A stretch of DNA of 8,488 nucleotides from CAMEON01 sp045128275. GTDB lineage: Bacteria > Bacillota > Clostridia > Oscillospirales > CAG-272. Of the stretch, positions 1 through 6,515 are shown piece after piece (the stretch's first letter is position 1; each line of letters opens with the position of its first letter). The DNA is taken from contig JBGVRH010000089.1 of NCBI GenBank assembly GCA_045128275.1, positions 1 through 8,488 of the forward strand, in the 5' to 3' direction. The notes beneath the pieces are model-generated. The model saw nothing but the letters and a program-made list of their open reading frames with translations, did not search any database and had not been told where the DNA came from. A program made the position numbers and the translations under genes.

Positions 1-62
1 ATGGATATTCCATACAGGGCAATGCTTTTCGGGTGTTTGATCGAAAAATCTTACCATAAAAT

Positions 63-85
63 AGGCTTTTGCGAAGCAAAAGGCT
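63..85 (-). terminator. possible weak Rho-independent terminator downstream of the ABC operon
   Basis: Arms CTTTTGC (66-72) and GCAAAAG (76-82) pair perfectly around a 3-base loop. After one mismatch, two more pairs extend the stem. Read on the minus strand, the hairpin is followed by ATTTTAT, a short T-rich tail. It lies about 100 bases past the stop codon of the ATPase gene, where the end of the minus-strand transcript is expected. The stem is AT-rich and the T tract is broken, so termination is plausible but weak. It could instead be part of a dispersed repeat together with the neighbouring 7-bp repeats. Confidence 0.35.
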
Positions 86-90
86 TCATT

Positions 91-125
91 CATTTTGCAT
101 TTCGCATTTTGCATTTTGCATTTTC
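91..125. repeat. 7-bp tandem repeat, five copies of CATTTTG
   Basis: Five head-to-tail 7-base units fill 35 bases: CATTTTG, CATTTCG, CATTTTG, CATTTTG, CATTTTC. Two units differ from the consensus by one base each. The array is AT-rich, in contrast to the GC-rich genes, and sits in the gap beyond the ATPase gene, next to the possible terminator hairpin. It is a microsatellite-like tract. I see no coding or regulatory role for it; its copy number may vary between strains. Confidence 0.8.
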
Positions 126-185
126 AAACCGCCCGATAAACCCCAATTTGAAGAATGTCCGAATACTGGCTCCTCGCTCCCTGCC

Positions 186-863
186 TTACCGTCTCACGTA
201 CATCTCCCCGTCCACCATACGGTAGGCGCGGTCGGCGCGGTCGGCCAAGGCCTCGTCGTGGGTGACGATGACCAGGGCCTGCTTCAGCTCGTCCCGCAGG
301 CTCACCAAGAGATCGGTCACGTCCTCGGCGTTCTTGCGGTCGAGGTTGCCCGTGGGCTCGTCGGCGAACAGCACCATGGGGTAGTGGATCAGAGCGCGGG
401 CAATGGCTACGCGCTGTTGCTGACCGCCCGAAAGCTCACGGGGAAGGTGGTTCAGCCGATCGCCCAAGGAAAGACGGTCGATGAGCAGCTCCAGCCTGTG
501 CTCCACCCGCCCTTGATCCCCGCCCGAGGCGGATATGGGGAGGAGGATGTTTTCCAGAGCGGTGAGGTAGGGAACCAGACGGTGGGACTGGAACACGAAG
601 CCCGTGTGCTTGCCCCGAAAACGGCACAGCTCGTCGGCCTTCATGTTCACGATGTCCTTGCCCAGGAGTCGGACAGACCCCGAATCGGGCGCGTCCAGCC
701 CCGCCGCGATGTGGAGAAAGGTGGACTTACCCGAGCCGGATTCGCCCGTGATGGCGATGAACTCTCCCTCCTCTACGGTCAGGGACGCGCGGTTGACCGC
801 CGTCACCACGTGGTCGTAGAGCTTGTACTGTTTGATGATGGCTTCACATTCCAGAACCTTCAT
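186..863 (-). CDS. ABC transporter ATP-binding protein (MacB/LolD/BceA type)
   Basis: This 225-residue protein is the ATPase of an ABC transporter; it should bind the cytoplasmic face of the permease encoded just upstream and drive it by ATP hydrolysis. All nucleotide-binding motifs are present and intact: an aromatic Y13 as probable A-loop, Walker A GESGSGKST (40-48), Q-loop Q92, signature LSGGQ (144-148), Walker B VLFADEP (164-170) with catalytic E169, D-loop NLD (173-175) and the switch histidine H202 in THD. Length and motif spacing match the compact ATPases that serve FtsX-like permeases (LolD, MacB N-terminal domain, BceA). The ATG at 863 overlaps the permease stop codon as ATGA, and GGAGG lies 8 bases upstream (872-876) inside the permease gene, so translation is probably coupled. 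The substrate cannot be read from this subunit. The family assignment is very secure; the exact subfamily is not. Confidence 0.95.
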   Translation of the reverse strand: MKVLECEAIIKQYKLYDHVVTAVNRASLTVEEGEFIAITGESGSGKSTFLHIAAGLDAPDSGSVRLLGKDIVNMKADELCRFRGKHTGFVFQSHRLVPYLTALENILLPISASGGDQGRVEHRLELLIDRLSLGDRLNHLPRELSGGQQQRVAIARALIHYPMVLFADEPTGNLDRKNAEDVTDLLVSLRDELKQALVIVTHDEALADRADRAYRMVDGEMYVRR

Positions 864-3800
864 GAACGGGACCTCCGATCTTGTATGAATTGCTTCAGGC
901 GGGTGCGGGCGAGGATCCCCACCACCGCCGAGGATAGGGCGGCGATCCCTATGATCCCGCCGTACAGAAGGGGATCGAAATCCCCCGAGGGGAGGGGGAG
1001 CCCCAGGGCATCCGCCAGCATGAGCACCAGCCCGTAGCCCACAGGGCAGGACAGGGCGGCGGCCAGGGTGACGGTGACGCAGAACAGACCGCTCTCGGCG
1101 GCGAGTACGGTCTTGCGCTCCCGCGGAGTCTTGCCGATGGCGTACAGAATGGCATATTCCTCCTCCCGCTTGCCGTAAAAGAGGAACTGGGAGGACATGA
1201 GCAGGAGGGGAAGCAGGAGCAGCGCCGCGCCGCCCATGGCTCGCGTCAGCATGGAAGGCTCCATCCTCTCGGCGGTGTCCGTGATGAAGCTGGGATCGTA
1301 CAGAAGCGTCACTTCCGCGGGGGATTTGCTCAGGGCCTTCGCGGCGGCGTGGAGGTTCATATAGTCCTCCATGGTCACGGTGGGATAGGGATACACCTCC
1401 AGCTTGCGGTAGATGCCGTCCTGCCCGAGTATCGCGCTGAGATCCTCCTCGGCTACAACGAGGGTATTCCGATCCCCCTGTACCAAGGCGGCCACCTCCA
1501 GGGTGACGTATTCGTAGACCAGCCGCTCTTGGAGGTAGGCCAGGAGTCGGTCTCCTGTCAGCCCCATCAGCTCGGGGTCACTTGCAAAGGCGGAGGTGTC
1601 CTGCCGCACCGCCACCGAGATCGTATCCCCCACGCGGAAGGGACTCTTCTCGGGGGAGGGAACTGCCAGGACACAGGTGCCTCGGGACGGCATTTCGGAG
1701 AGAGCGGACTCGGAGGCAGGGGAGATCACCCAATCATTGACGGCGTAGTATCCCGCCATGGGGATGCTCTCCGCTTTCAGCCTGCCGATATTGTCCTCGT
1801 GGAACAGAGCGTAAAAATTCTGCTCCTGGGCAAACAGAACACTATCCTTTACCGTGTCTCCCACGTTGTAAAAGCTCCCCATGCCCGTCACGATGCGGGG
1901 ATACTGATCGGCGTCGATCTGGGGGTATGTTTTGGGGTTGAAATCCGAAAAGGGCTCGGCCAGCAGGTAGTGGGTATCCCCCAGGGAAAAGCATCCGCGG
2001 GCGGTGACACGGCTGTGGGCGAAGGTGGGGGCGGGAAGCTGGAGAGGGACTCCCGCCGCTTCCATGGCCGAGGGAAAATCCCCGGGAAGTGACGTGCCCA
2101 GATAGAGGTGGGTGCCAAAGGTGAAATTGCGGAAGGAGACCGAGGTGGAGAGAACGTAAGCCTCGTGTACAACAGACTTCAGAGCGGGGGCATCCTTTGA
2201 AATGTCTCCCAGACGAAGGGCGCACAGGTCGTTGAGAAGTCGGTTGTAGTTGACCTCGTCGGTGCGGGGAAGGATGACGTAGGGCTTGCTCCCCTTGGGC
2301 ATGGGGATGACGGTGGTCACGCGGTACTCCTTGCGGATCAAGGTGACATCACGGCCATCGTAATAGCCGCGCAGGGCTTTCTTTGCCCGCTCCTCCAAGA
2401 GGGGCGCGGCGTTGGGATCGGCCAGATACTCCTTTTCGGTTCCCAGATAGATTCCCGTGCCGCGGTAGGTCTGATTGATGAAATATTCCTCGTGATCCAA
2501 CTCATGCCTGTCGGAGGAGAACAGCTCCTTGGCCGTCTCGGAGGGATGGATGACGGTCACGGTGTCGGGAGCAGATCCCCCCGCGAAGTAGCCGTCAGGG
2601 ATAGCCAGGATACAGGTGTCCTCGGTGTCCTCCCCGAACAGCTCGTCGGGGTAGACCTCCTCGGCGGTGAAGGGGACGGCGCGGTCGTCACCGCTGAAGG
2701 CCTCGTAGTCGGGCGGGCTGATGTACAGGTAGTCCTCGGTGATGCGGGGGCAGACCTCGGTGCCTTCCTCGAAAATAATCACGCTCCCCACCTCCACCGT
2801 ATCCACGATACGAAGGGTCACGGTCTCGCTCTCGGTTTCTACCTTTTGGGATAGACTGCCGCATTGTCCCGTGGGGAGGGACAGGGTGATGTGATCTCCC
2901 ACCTTCAGATTCAGGGTAGGCCCCGTTTGCTTGGGAAACACGTAGACCGCGCACCCCGCGGGAACTGCCTCCAGATCATATCCGAAGCGGGTCATAGCCT
3001 CTTGGGGAATATGGGAAAACTCGGGAGGAACAGGGTTGTTCCCGCCCAGCTCGTAGTAGGCGTCTCCGTCTCCGCAGGCGATGCGGATGGAGTCGGTGGC
3101 ATACTGCGCCCCCAGATAGATCCCCGATTGGGCGGGGTTTTGTGCCTCGGTAAGCTTCAGATGGGTGCCCAGCCCCTCGGCGGTGTCGGTCACGGCGTAG
3201 GAAAATTCACGGACGGCGGCGTATCCGTCCAGGGGTTCCAAATAGTCGTTTCGCAGCTCTTCGGCGGAAATGCCGCTTTGGAAGTAGAATGTGTGGGAGG
3301 GACTATTGTTGGCGGTCTGCCCTGCGCCGCTGCTCAGGGATAGAGAACCGAAGGCCGAGGCCGACACAATGGCCGTGACCAGGGCCAGGGAGATAAAGTG
3401 ACGGCGCATACGGACAAAGGCCAACAGAGCAGAACCGAGGGAGCCTCTCTTTCCGTTGAGTCCCCCCAGTTGGGAGCGGCGGGGAGAGACTGTGAGATCC
3501 GAGGTGTCCGAGGCGTTCAGTAGTCCCATGCAGGGACGCTTCAGCAACCGCCCCGAGAGGATCGCCGCCGAGACGAGGATGAGCAGAAGGAAGGCTATGA
3601 CCGAAAGGCAGATCAGGCTTGCGGTCGCCCCTTCGGTTCCTCCCGCCAGACGGTAGACAAGGAATCCCAGGGGTACTCCGACTCCTACGGCGGGAAGACC
3701 GGCCAGTATGAATTCCAGAGAAAGCTGATGGGAGAGCTGCTTGCGATCCGCGCCGTAGATCATGAACAGACCGTAGACGTAGGCCTCGGATTCCATGACC

Positions 3801-4168
3801 GACGTCATGACCCAACCCACGGCTACCGCGGACAGAACCAGCCAGATCCCTCCGCAAAAGATTGCCAGAGCCATAGCCCCGCCCTTGGCCAGAGAAATGA
3901 CCTCCCCCATCTCGGGCATGGGGGAACGCTTATTTCCCGCCGAGAGAAACTTGACCAGGAAAAGCTCGTATTCCTCGGCTAAAGCATCCAGAGCCGTGAC
4001 CGACTGGGCGGCGTAGGAAACCAGCAGGGAGAGGGCCGCCGCGCATACCGTCAGCACCCCAACCGTCAGAAGAGTATAGGAAAAACGCCTGCGATCCAGC
4101 ATTCGCTTGACCGTAGGGATCAGCCGTAAGCGGTAGAGATTGACCAGGGACTCCCACAGATCGGACAT
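860..4168 (-). CDS. FtsX-like ABC transporter permease with giant extracytoplasmic domain
   Basis: This 1102-residue membrane protein is the permease partner of the ATPase whose start overlaps its stop. I see about eight membrane segments: near 31-53, 97-121, 152-173, 182-204 and 257-279, then 978-997, 1026-1053 and 1067-1087. This reads as two MacB/FtsX units in tandem, each one helix, an external loop and three helices. The loop of the first unit is only about 40 residues, while that of the second is about 695 (280-975) and lacks membrane segments. Typical FtsX features follow each unit's second helix: VYGLFMIYGADRKQL near 131-145 and YAILYAIGKTPRER near 1005-1017. Such permeases usually do not move sugars across the membrane; they export or extract lipids, lipoproteins or peptides, or act mechanically. 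The substrate here is unknown. The start at 4168 is supported by AAGGAG (4175-4180) six bases upstream. A 61-base gap separates it from the preceding glycosidase gene on the same strand, so joint transcription is possible. Confidence 0.9.
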   Translation of the reverse strand: MSDLWESLVNLYRLRLIPTVKRMLDRRRFSYTLLTVGVLTVCAAALSLLVSYAAQSVTALDALAEEYELFLVKFLSAGNKRSPMPEMGEVISLAKGGAMALAIFCGGIWLVLSAVAVGWVMTSVMESEAYVYGLFMIYGADRKQLSHQLSLEFILAGLPAVGVGVPLGFLVYRLAGGTEGATASLICLSVIAFLLLILVSAAILSGRLLKRPCMGLLNASDTSDLTVSPRRSQLGGLNGKRGSLGSALLAFVRMRRHFISLALVTAIVSASAFGSLSLSSGAGQTANNSPSHTFYFQSGISAEELRNDYLEPLDGYAAVREFSYAVTDTAEGLGTHLKLTEAQNPAQSGIYLGAQYATDSIRIACGDGDAYYELGGNNPVPPEFSHIPQEAMTRFGYDLEAVPAGCAVYVFPKQTGPTLNLKVGDHITLSLPTGQCGSLSQKVETESETVTLRIVDTVEVGSVIIFEEGTEVCPRITEDYLYISPPDYEAFSGDDRAVPFTAEEVYPDELFGEDTEDTCILAIPDGYFAGGSAPDTVTVIHPSETAKELFSSDRHELDHEEYFINQTYRGTGIYLGTEKEYLADPNAAPLLEERAKKALRGYYDGRDVTLIRKEYRVTTVIPMPKGSKPYVILPRTDEVNYNRLLNDLCALRLGDISKDAPALKSVVHEAYVLSTSVSFRNFTFGTHLYLGTSLPGDFPSAMEAAGVPLQLPAPTFAHSRVTARGCFSLGDTHYLLAEPFSDFNPKTYPQIDADQYPRIVTGMGSFYNVGDTVKDSVLFAQEQNFYALFHEDNIGRLKAESIPMAGYYAVNDWVISPASESALSEMPSRGTCVLAVPSPEKSPFRVGDTISVAVRQDTSAFASDPELMGLTGDRLLAYLQERLVYEYVTLEVAALVQGDRNTLVVAEEDLSAILGQDGIYRKLEVYPYPTVTMEDYMNLHAAAKALSKSPAEVTLLYDPSFITDTAERMEPSMLTRAMGGAALLLLPLLLMSSQFLFYGKREEEYAILYAIGKTPRERKTVLAAESGLFCVTVTLAAALSCPVGYGLVLMLADALGLPLPSGDFDPLLYGGIIGIAALSSAVVGILARTRLKQFIQDRRSRS

Positions 4169-4229
4169 GGCTTGCTCCTTTCGTTTCAGATTCTTCCTAT
4201 ACTATATGTCGTGTTTTCGGGGCGAAATG

Positions 4230-6314
4230 TTACAGCTCCATAGCGAAAATTTTCGCGCTCAACGCGGGAACCGTCACCGTAGCCTCCCCCACACGGCACT
4301 CCACGTCGAAGTCCTCGGGATTGACCAGGATCTGCGCCCGCCGTCCGTCCTCGGCCTCCCACGCGGTGGAGTGGAGGATGGGCAGGGAGAGTCGACGGGT
4401 GCCCCAGTTGCCGATGAAGTCCCTCTCGGCGCACACGATAGGCAGAGCGGGGATCATCCTGCCCGCGTAGAGGTAGGGCTTGGCCTCCTCGCGGTAGAAG
4501 CGGGTGAGGTTGCGGATGAAGGTCAGGACCTTGCCCTCGTCGGGCAGATCCGAGAGGTCGCGCTGACCCCAGTAGGACTGGATGCGCCCGTCGGGAGAGA
4601 GAACGAGGGTCAGGCAATCCCCCGCCGCAAAGGAGTAGCCGATGCGGTGGCAGAGAGTCTCGCGGTCGCCCCGCAGATCGCCGCAGACCTGGTTGCCCAT
4701 GAAGTTGCGGAGGTACTCATGGTAGAGGTAGGCGTAGAGGGGGACGGGACGGCCCGTGAAGTAGTTCAGCTCAAAGCGGTTGTCGCTGAAGCGGAGGTTG
4801 CCGATGAAGGGCTCGGCCGCCGCCGACTCACAGCCGAAGAGCATGGAGGGGGCCTTCTCGTTCCATCCGCCCAGCATATCCTGCATGGACTGCGTCATCC
4901 ACGCCCCGGGAGCGGGGGGATGGCCGTGATCCTTGGCGTAGCAGAAATACTGACCGCCGCCGTGGTTCTGATCCAGGATCTGGACGTAATCCAGCCCGCT
5001 CTCCTCAAAGAGGGGCGCATAGGCCTCGTCCAAGAGCTTGCGCCCCACGGGAGAGGCGGGGCAAACGTCGTAGCCCTGTCTCTGGGCGGTGCAGATCTTG
5101 CTAATGGCTACCTTGCCGTCGGGGCCTGCGCACATGCCTGCCTCCAGGCCGTTCTCTTCGTAGTAGTCCACGGGGGCGTAGTCATCCACCAAACGGCTCT
5201 TCGTGGTGTAGCCGAAGCCCGAGCAGTACACGCCCAGCATATCCTTCTTGTCATGGAGAGCGGACTTGAACGCGTTGAAATTCTCCACCCCGCCGTAGGG
5301 AGGCCAGACGAAGGGCGGTGCCCAGGGAGCAGTCCCCTCCCAGTGCATGAGGATCACCATGAGGCGGCTCTCGGTGGCGGAGCGGATGCGATCCAGCACG
5401 GGCAGGGCATTGGTGTAGGGGAACAGGGGATTGGGATCCATCACGTCGGTATCGTGCCAGCCACGGACGGGGTAGGTCACGATGAGGGGAGAATCCTCGT
5501 ACCATGCGGGCAGGGAAGCATCCCCCGCGACCTTCCGCGCCTTGGGGGGCAGATGCCCCTCGAACCACAAGCGGTAGATCTCGGCGGCAGACTCCCAGCG
5601 GCTGTCGGTGGCCTTCCAGACCACGGGGTAGTCGGTCTCAAAATACTCACCGAAATCCACACCGCAGAAGAGTCGGGGCTGGATCGTCGTCCCCTCGCCG
5701 TCGCGGAAGAAATCCATGGCCTTTACCGATCGGTCGGGATCGTGGAAGCCCATGTACAGGCCCGCGTCCTTCCAGAGATAGGCCATCATCTGGGAGGAGA
5801 TCATGTTGGGGAACAGGGAGTAGCACCCGATGGAGGGGTACTCGGGCTCCCAGAAGCGGAAGTCGGTGCATTCTCTCTGGGCGTTACTGGAGACCAGGAT
5901 GCCCTCGTTGTAGGGAAGGAGCATCTCGCCGCCCTTTTCGGGATCCTCGGCCACAAGACCCGGCAGAGTCACGCGGGGGAAGTCCACCCACTCGGCAAAG
6001 GCATCCTTTGCGTTGGAGTTCACGGTAATACCCCATCTGACACCGCCGTCGGCCTCGGACAGGGTCACGATAACGACCAGATCCTCAAAGGGAGCGGGGA
6101 AATCGCAGTACTGACCGCCGGTCTCGGTCTCGGCGCGGGTGCCCGCCTCGTAGGCGGTGTAGTGATGGGTCTGCCCCGCCTCGTCGCGGAGACGGACGCG
6201 GAACAGGGGCGTGGCGGCGGCCACACGCTCCATGCCGTTCAGGATCAGAGAGGTGATATGTCCCGCGGCGAAGTCCACCGACAGAGTCATGTTATCAAGC
6301 TTGCAGGTACGCAT
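4230..6314 (-). CDS. putative TIM-barrel glycoside hydrolase, DUF6259-like
   Basis: The product has 694 residues and no signal peptide, so it is probably cytoplasmic. The N-terminal 260 or so residues look like a beta-sandwich (many short strands, W/F/Y-rich). About 270-600 looks like a TIM barrel, and the last 70 residues are strand-rich like the C-terminal sandwich of many glycosidases. Regions that look like barrel strand ends carry acidic and aromatic residues: MHWEGTAPWAPP (323-334, E326), DYVQILDQNHGGG (442-454, D442 and D448) and FGCESAAAEPF (493-503, E496 and E501). D448 with E496 or E501 is my best guess at a catalytic pair; this is inference. I place it in the DUF6259 family from overall resemblance, without a search. 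No reaction is known to me for it. An upstream ATG at 6410 would add 32 residues but lies before the predicted promoter; the ATG at 6314 has AAGGAGG five bases ahead and is preferred. It is divergent from the GH127 gene, suggesting a shared glycan pathway. Confidence 0.8.
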   Translation of the reverse strand: MRTCKLDNMTLSVDFAAGHITSLILNGMERVAAATPLFRVRLRDEAGQTHHYTAYEAGTRAETETGGQYCDFPAPFEDLVVIVTLSEADGGVRWGITVNSNAKDAFAEWVDFPRVTLPGLVAEDPEKGGEMLLPYNEGILVSSNAQRECTDFRFWEPEYPSIGCYSLFPNMISSQMMAYLWKDAGLYMGFHDPDRSVKAMDFFRDGEGTTIQPRLFCGVDFGEYFETDYPVVWKATDSRWESAAEIYRLWFEGHLPPKARKVAGDASLPAWYEDSPLIVTYPVRGWHDTDVMDPNPLFPYTNALPVLDRIRSATESRLMVILMHWEGTAPWAPPFVWPPYGGVENFNAFKSALHDKKDMLGVYCSGFGYTTKSRLVDDYAPVDYYEENGLEAGMCAGPDGKVAISKICTAQRQGYDVCPASPVGRKLLDEAYAPLFEESGLDYVQILDQNHGGGQYFCYAKDHGHPPAPGAWMTQSMQDMLGGWNEKAPSMLFGCESAAAEPFIGNLRFSDNRFELNYFTGRPVPLYAYLYHEYLRNFMGNQVCGDLRGDRETLCHRIGYSFAAGDCLTLVLSPDGRIQSYWGQRDLSDLPDEGKVLTFIRNLTRFYREEAKPYLYAGRMIPALPIVCAERDFIGNWGTRRLSLPILHSTAWEAEDGRRAQILVNPEDFDVECRVGEATVTVPALSAKIFAMEL

Positions 6315-6319
6315 AAAGC

Positions 6320-6326
6320 CCTCCTT
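6320..6326 (-). promoter_or_regulatory. ribosome binding site fixing the glycosidase start at 6314
   Basis: On the minus strand AAGGAGG ends five bases before the ATG at 6314-6312. It is a near-perfect Shine-Dalgarno match and decides between this start and the in-frame ATG at 6410, which would lie upstream of the expected transcription start. Confidence 0.85.
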
Positions 6327-6350
6327 GGGAGTCAGTTTTTCGATACTACC

Positions 6351-6379
6351 ATTGTACCACATATTGGGGAAATAATCAA
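6351..6379 (-). promoter_or_regulatory. sigma-A promoter for the minus-strand glycosidase gene
   Basis: On the minus strand a -35 box TTGATT (6379-6374) and a -10 box TACAAT (6356-6351) are separated by exactly 17 bases. Transcription would begin near 6344, giving a leader of about 30 bases that contains the ribosome binding site. This supports the ATG at 6314 as the real start. It could also serve the permease and ATPase genes downstream, as no convincing promoter with both boxes lies between them. Confidence 0.75.
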
Positions 6380-6398
6380 GGGGGAAGACTGTATATCC

Positions 6399-6429
6399 GT
6401 GAATTTTCACCTATTTTTCCTTCACGTGA
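6399..6429. promoter_or_regulatory. candidate operator: two inverted TTCAC/GTGAA motifs between divergent promoters
   Basis: GTGAA and TTCAC face each other around two bases (6399-6410). Eleven bases further on, TTCAC joins GTGA in the perfect 8-base palindrome TCACGTGA (6422-6429). The TTCAC half-site thus recurs 15 bases apart. Both motifs lie between the two -35 boxes (6374-6379 and 6441-6446), where one regulator could control both promoters. The CG-centred palindrome is reminiscent of LacI-type operators, but no regulator gene is in the window, so the protein that binds, if any, is unknown. Confidence 0.4.
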
Positions 6430-6440
6430 CGAAAAGCATA

Positions 6441-6469
6441 TTGACAAATCCACCGAATCCAAGTATAAT
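6441..6469 (+). promoter_or_regulatory. consensus sigma-A promoter for the GH127 gene
   Basis: TTGACA (6441-6446) and TATAAT (6464-6469) are both exact consensus boxes with the ideal 17-base spacer. Transcription would begin near 6476, about 40 bases before the ATG at 6516. A promoter this strong is likely to need repression, which fits the candidate operator just upstream. Confidence 0.9.
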
Positions 6470-6482
6470 AAAGGTAATCAAA

Positions 6483-6502
6483 TTCGCTCTGCGGAGTGCG
6501 AA
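6483..6502 (+). other. hairpin in the 5' leader of the GH127 mRNA
   Basis: TTCGC (6483-6487) pairs with GCGAA (6498-6502). After a T-T mismatch, two inner pairs close on the loop GCGG. The hairpin ends directly at the ribosome binding site AAAGGAG (6503-6509), six bases before the ATG. It may protect the 5' end of the transcript or tune ribosome access. It is too small to be a known riboswitch. Confidence 0.4.
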
Positions 6503-6515
6503 AAAGGAGACCGCC

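Noticed and set aside
1..225. Short plus-strand open frame at the left edge
   Set aside because: It spans the tandem repeat and the 3' end of the ATPase gene, has no ribosome binding site in view and no recognisable product.
225..242. 9-bp tandem duplication GGCGCGGTC
   Set aside because: It encodes ADRADRA near the ATPase C-terminus in frame; a small in-gene slippage or chance repeat without visible consequence.
69..1037. 322-codon plus-strand open frame over the ATPase gene
   Set aside because: It is antisense to the ATPase, whose Walker A, signature, Walker B and H-loop motifs are all intact, and part of it translates the CATTTTG repeat.
1349..3343. Several open frames of 120-250 codons on the plus strand across the permease gene
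   Set aside because: They are antisense shadows of the permease. None has a family-like sequence or a supported start, and the permease frame is continuous with consistent topology.
6315..6410. N-terminal extension of the minus-strand glycosidase from an ATG at 6410
   Set aside because: It would be translated from DNA upstream of and through the -35/-10 boxes at 6351-6379. The predicted transcript starts near 6344, and no good ribosome binding site precedes 6410.
4140..6515. Very long plus-strand open frame in front of the GH127 start, in frame with it (about 792 extra codons)
   Set aside because: It runs antisense through the whole minus-strand glycosidase gene and reads as low-complexity G/V/H/E-rich sequence. 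It has no family resemblance and results from GC-biased codon use on the other strand. Promoter and ribosome binding site put the GH127 start at 6516.
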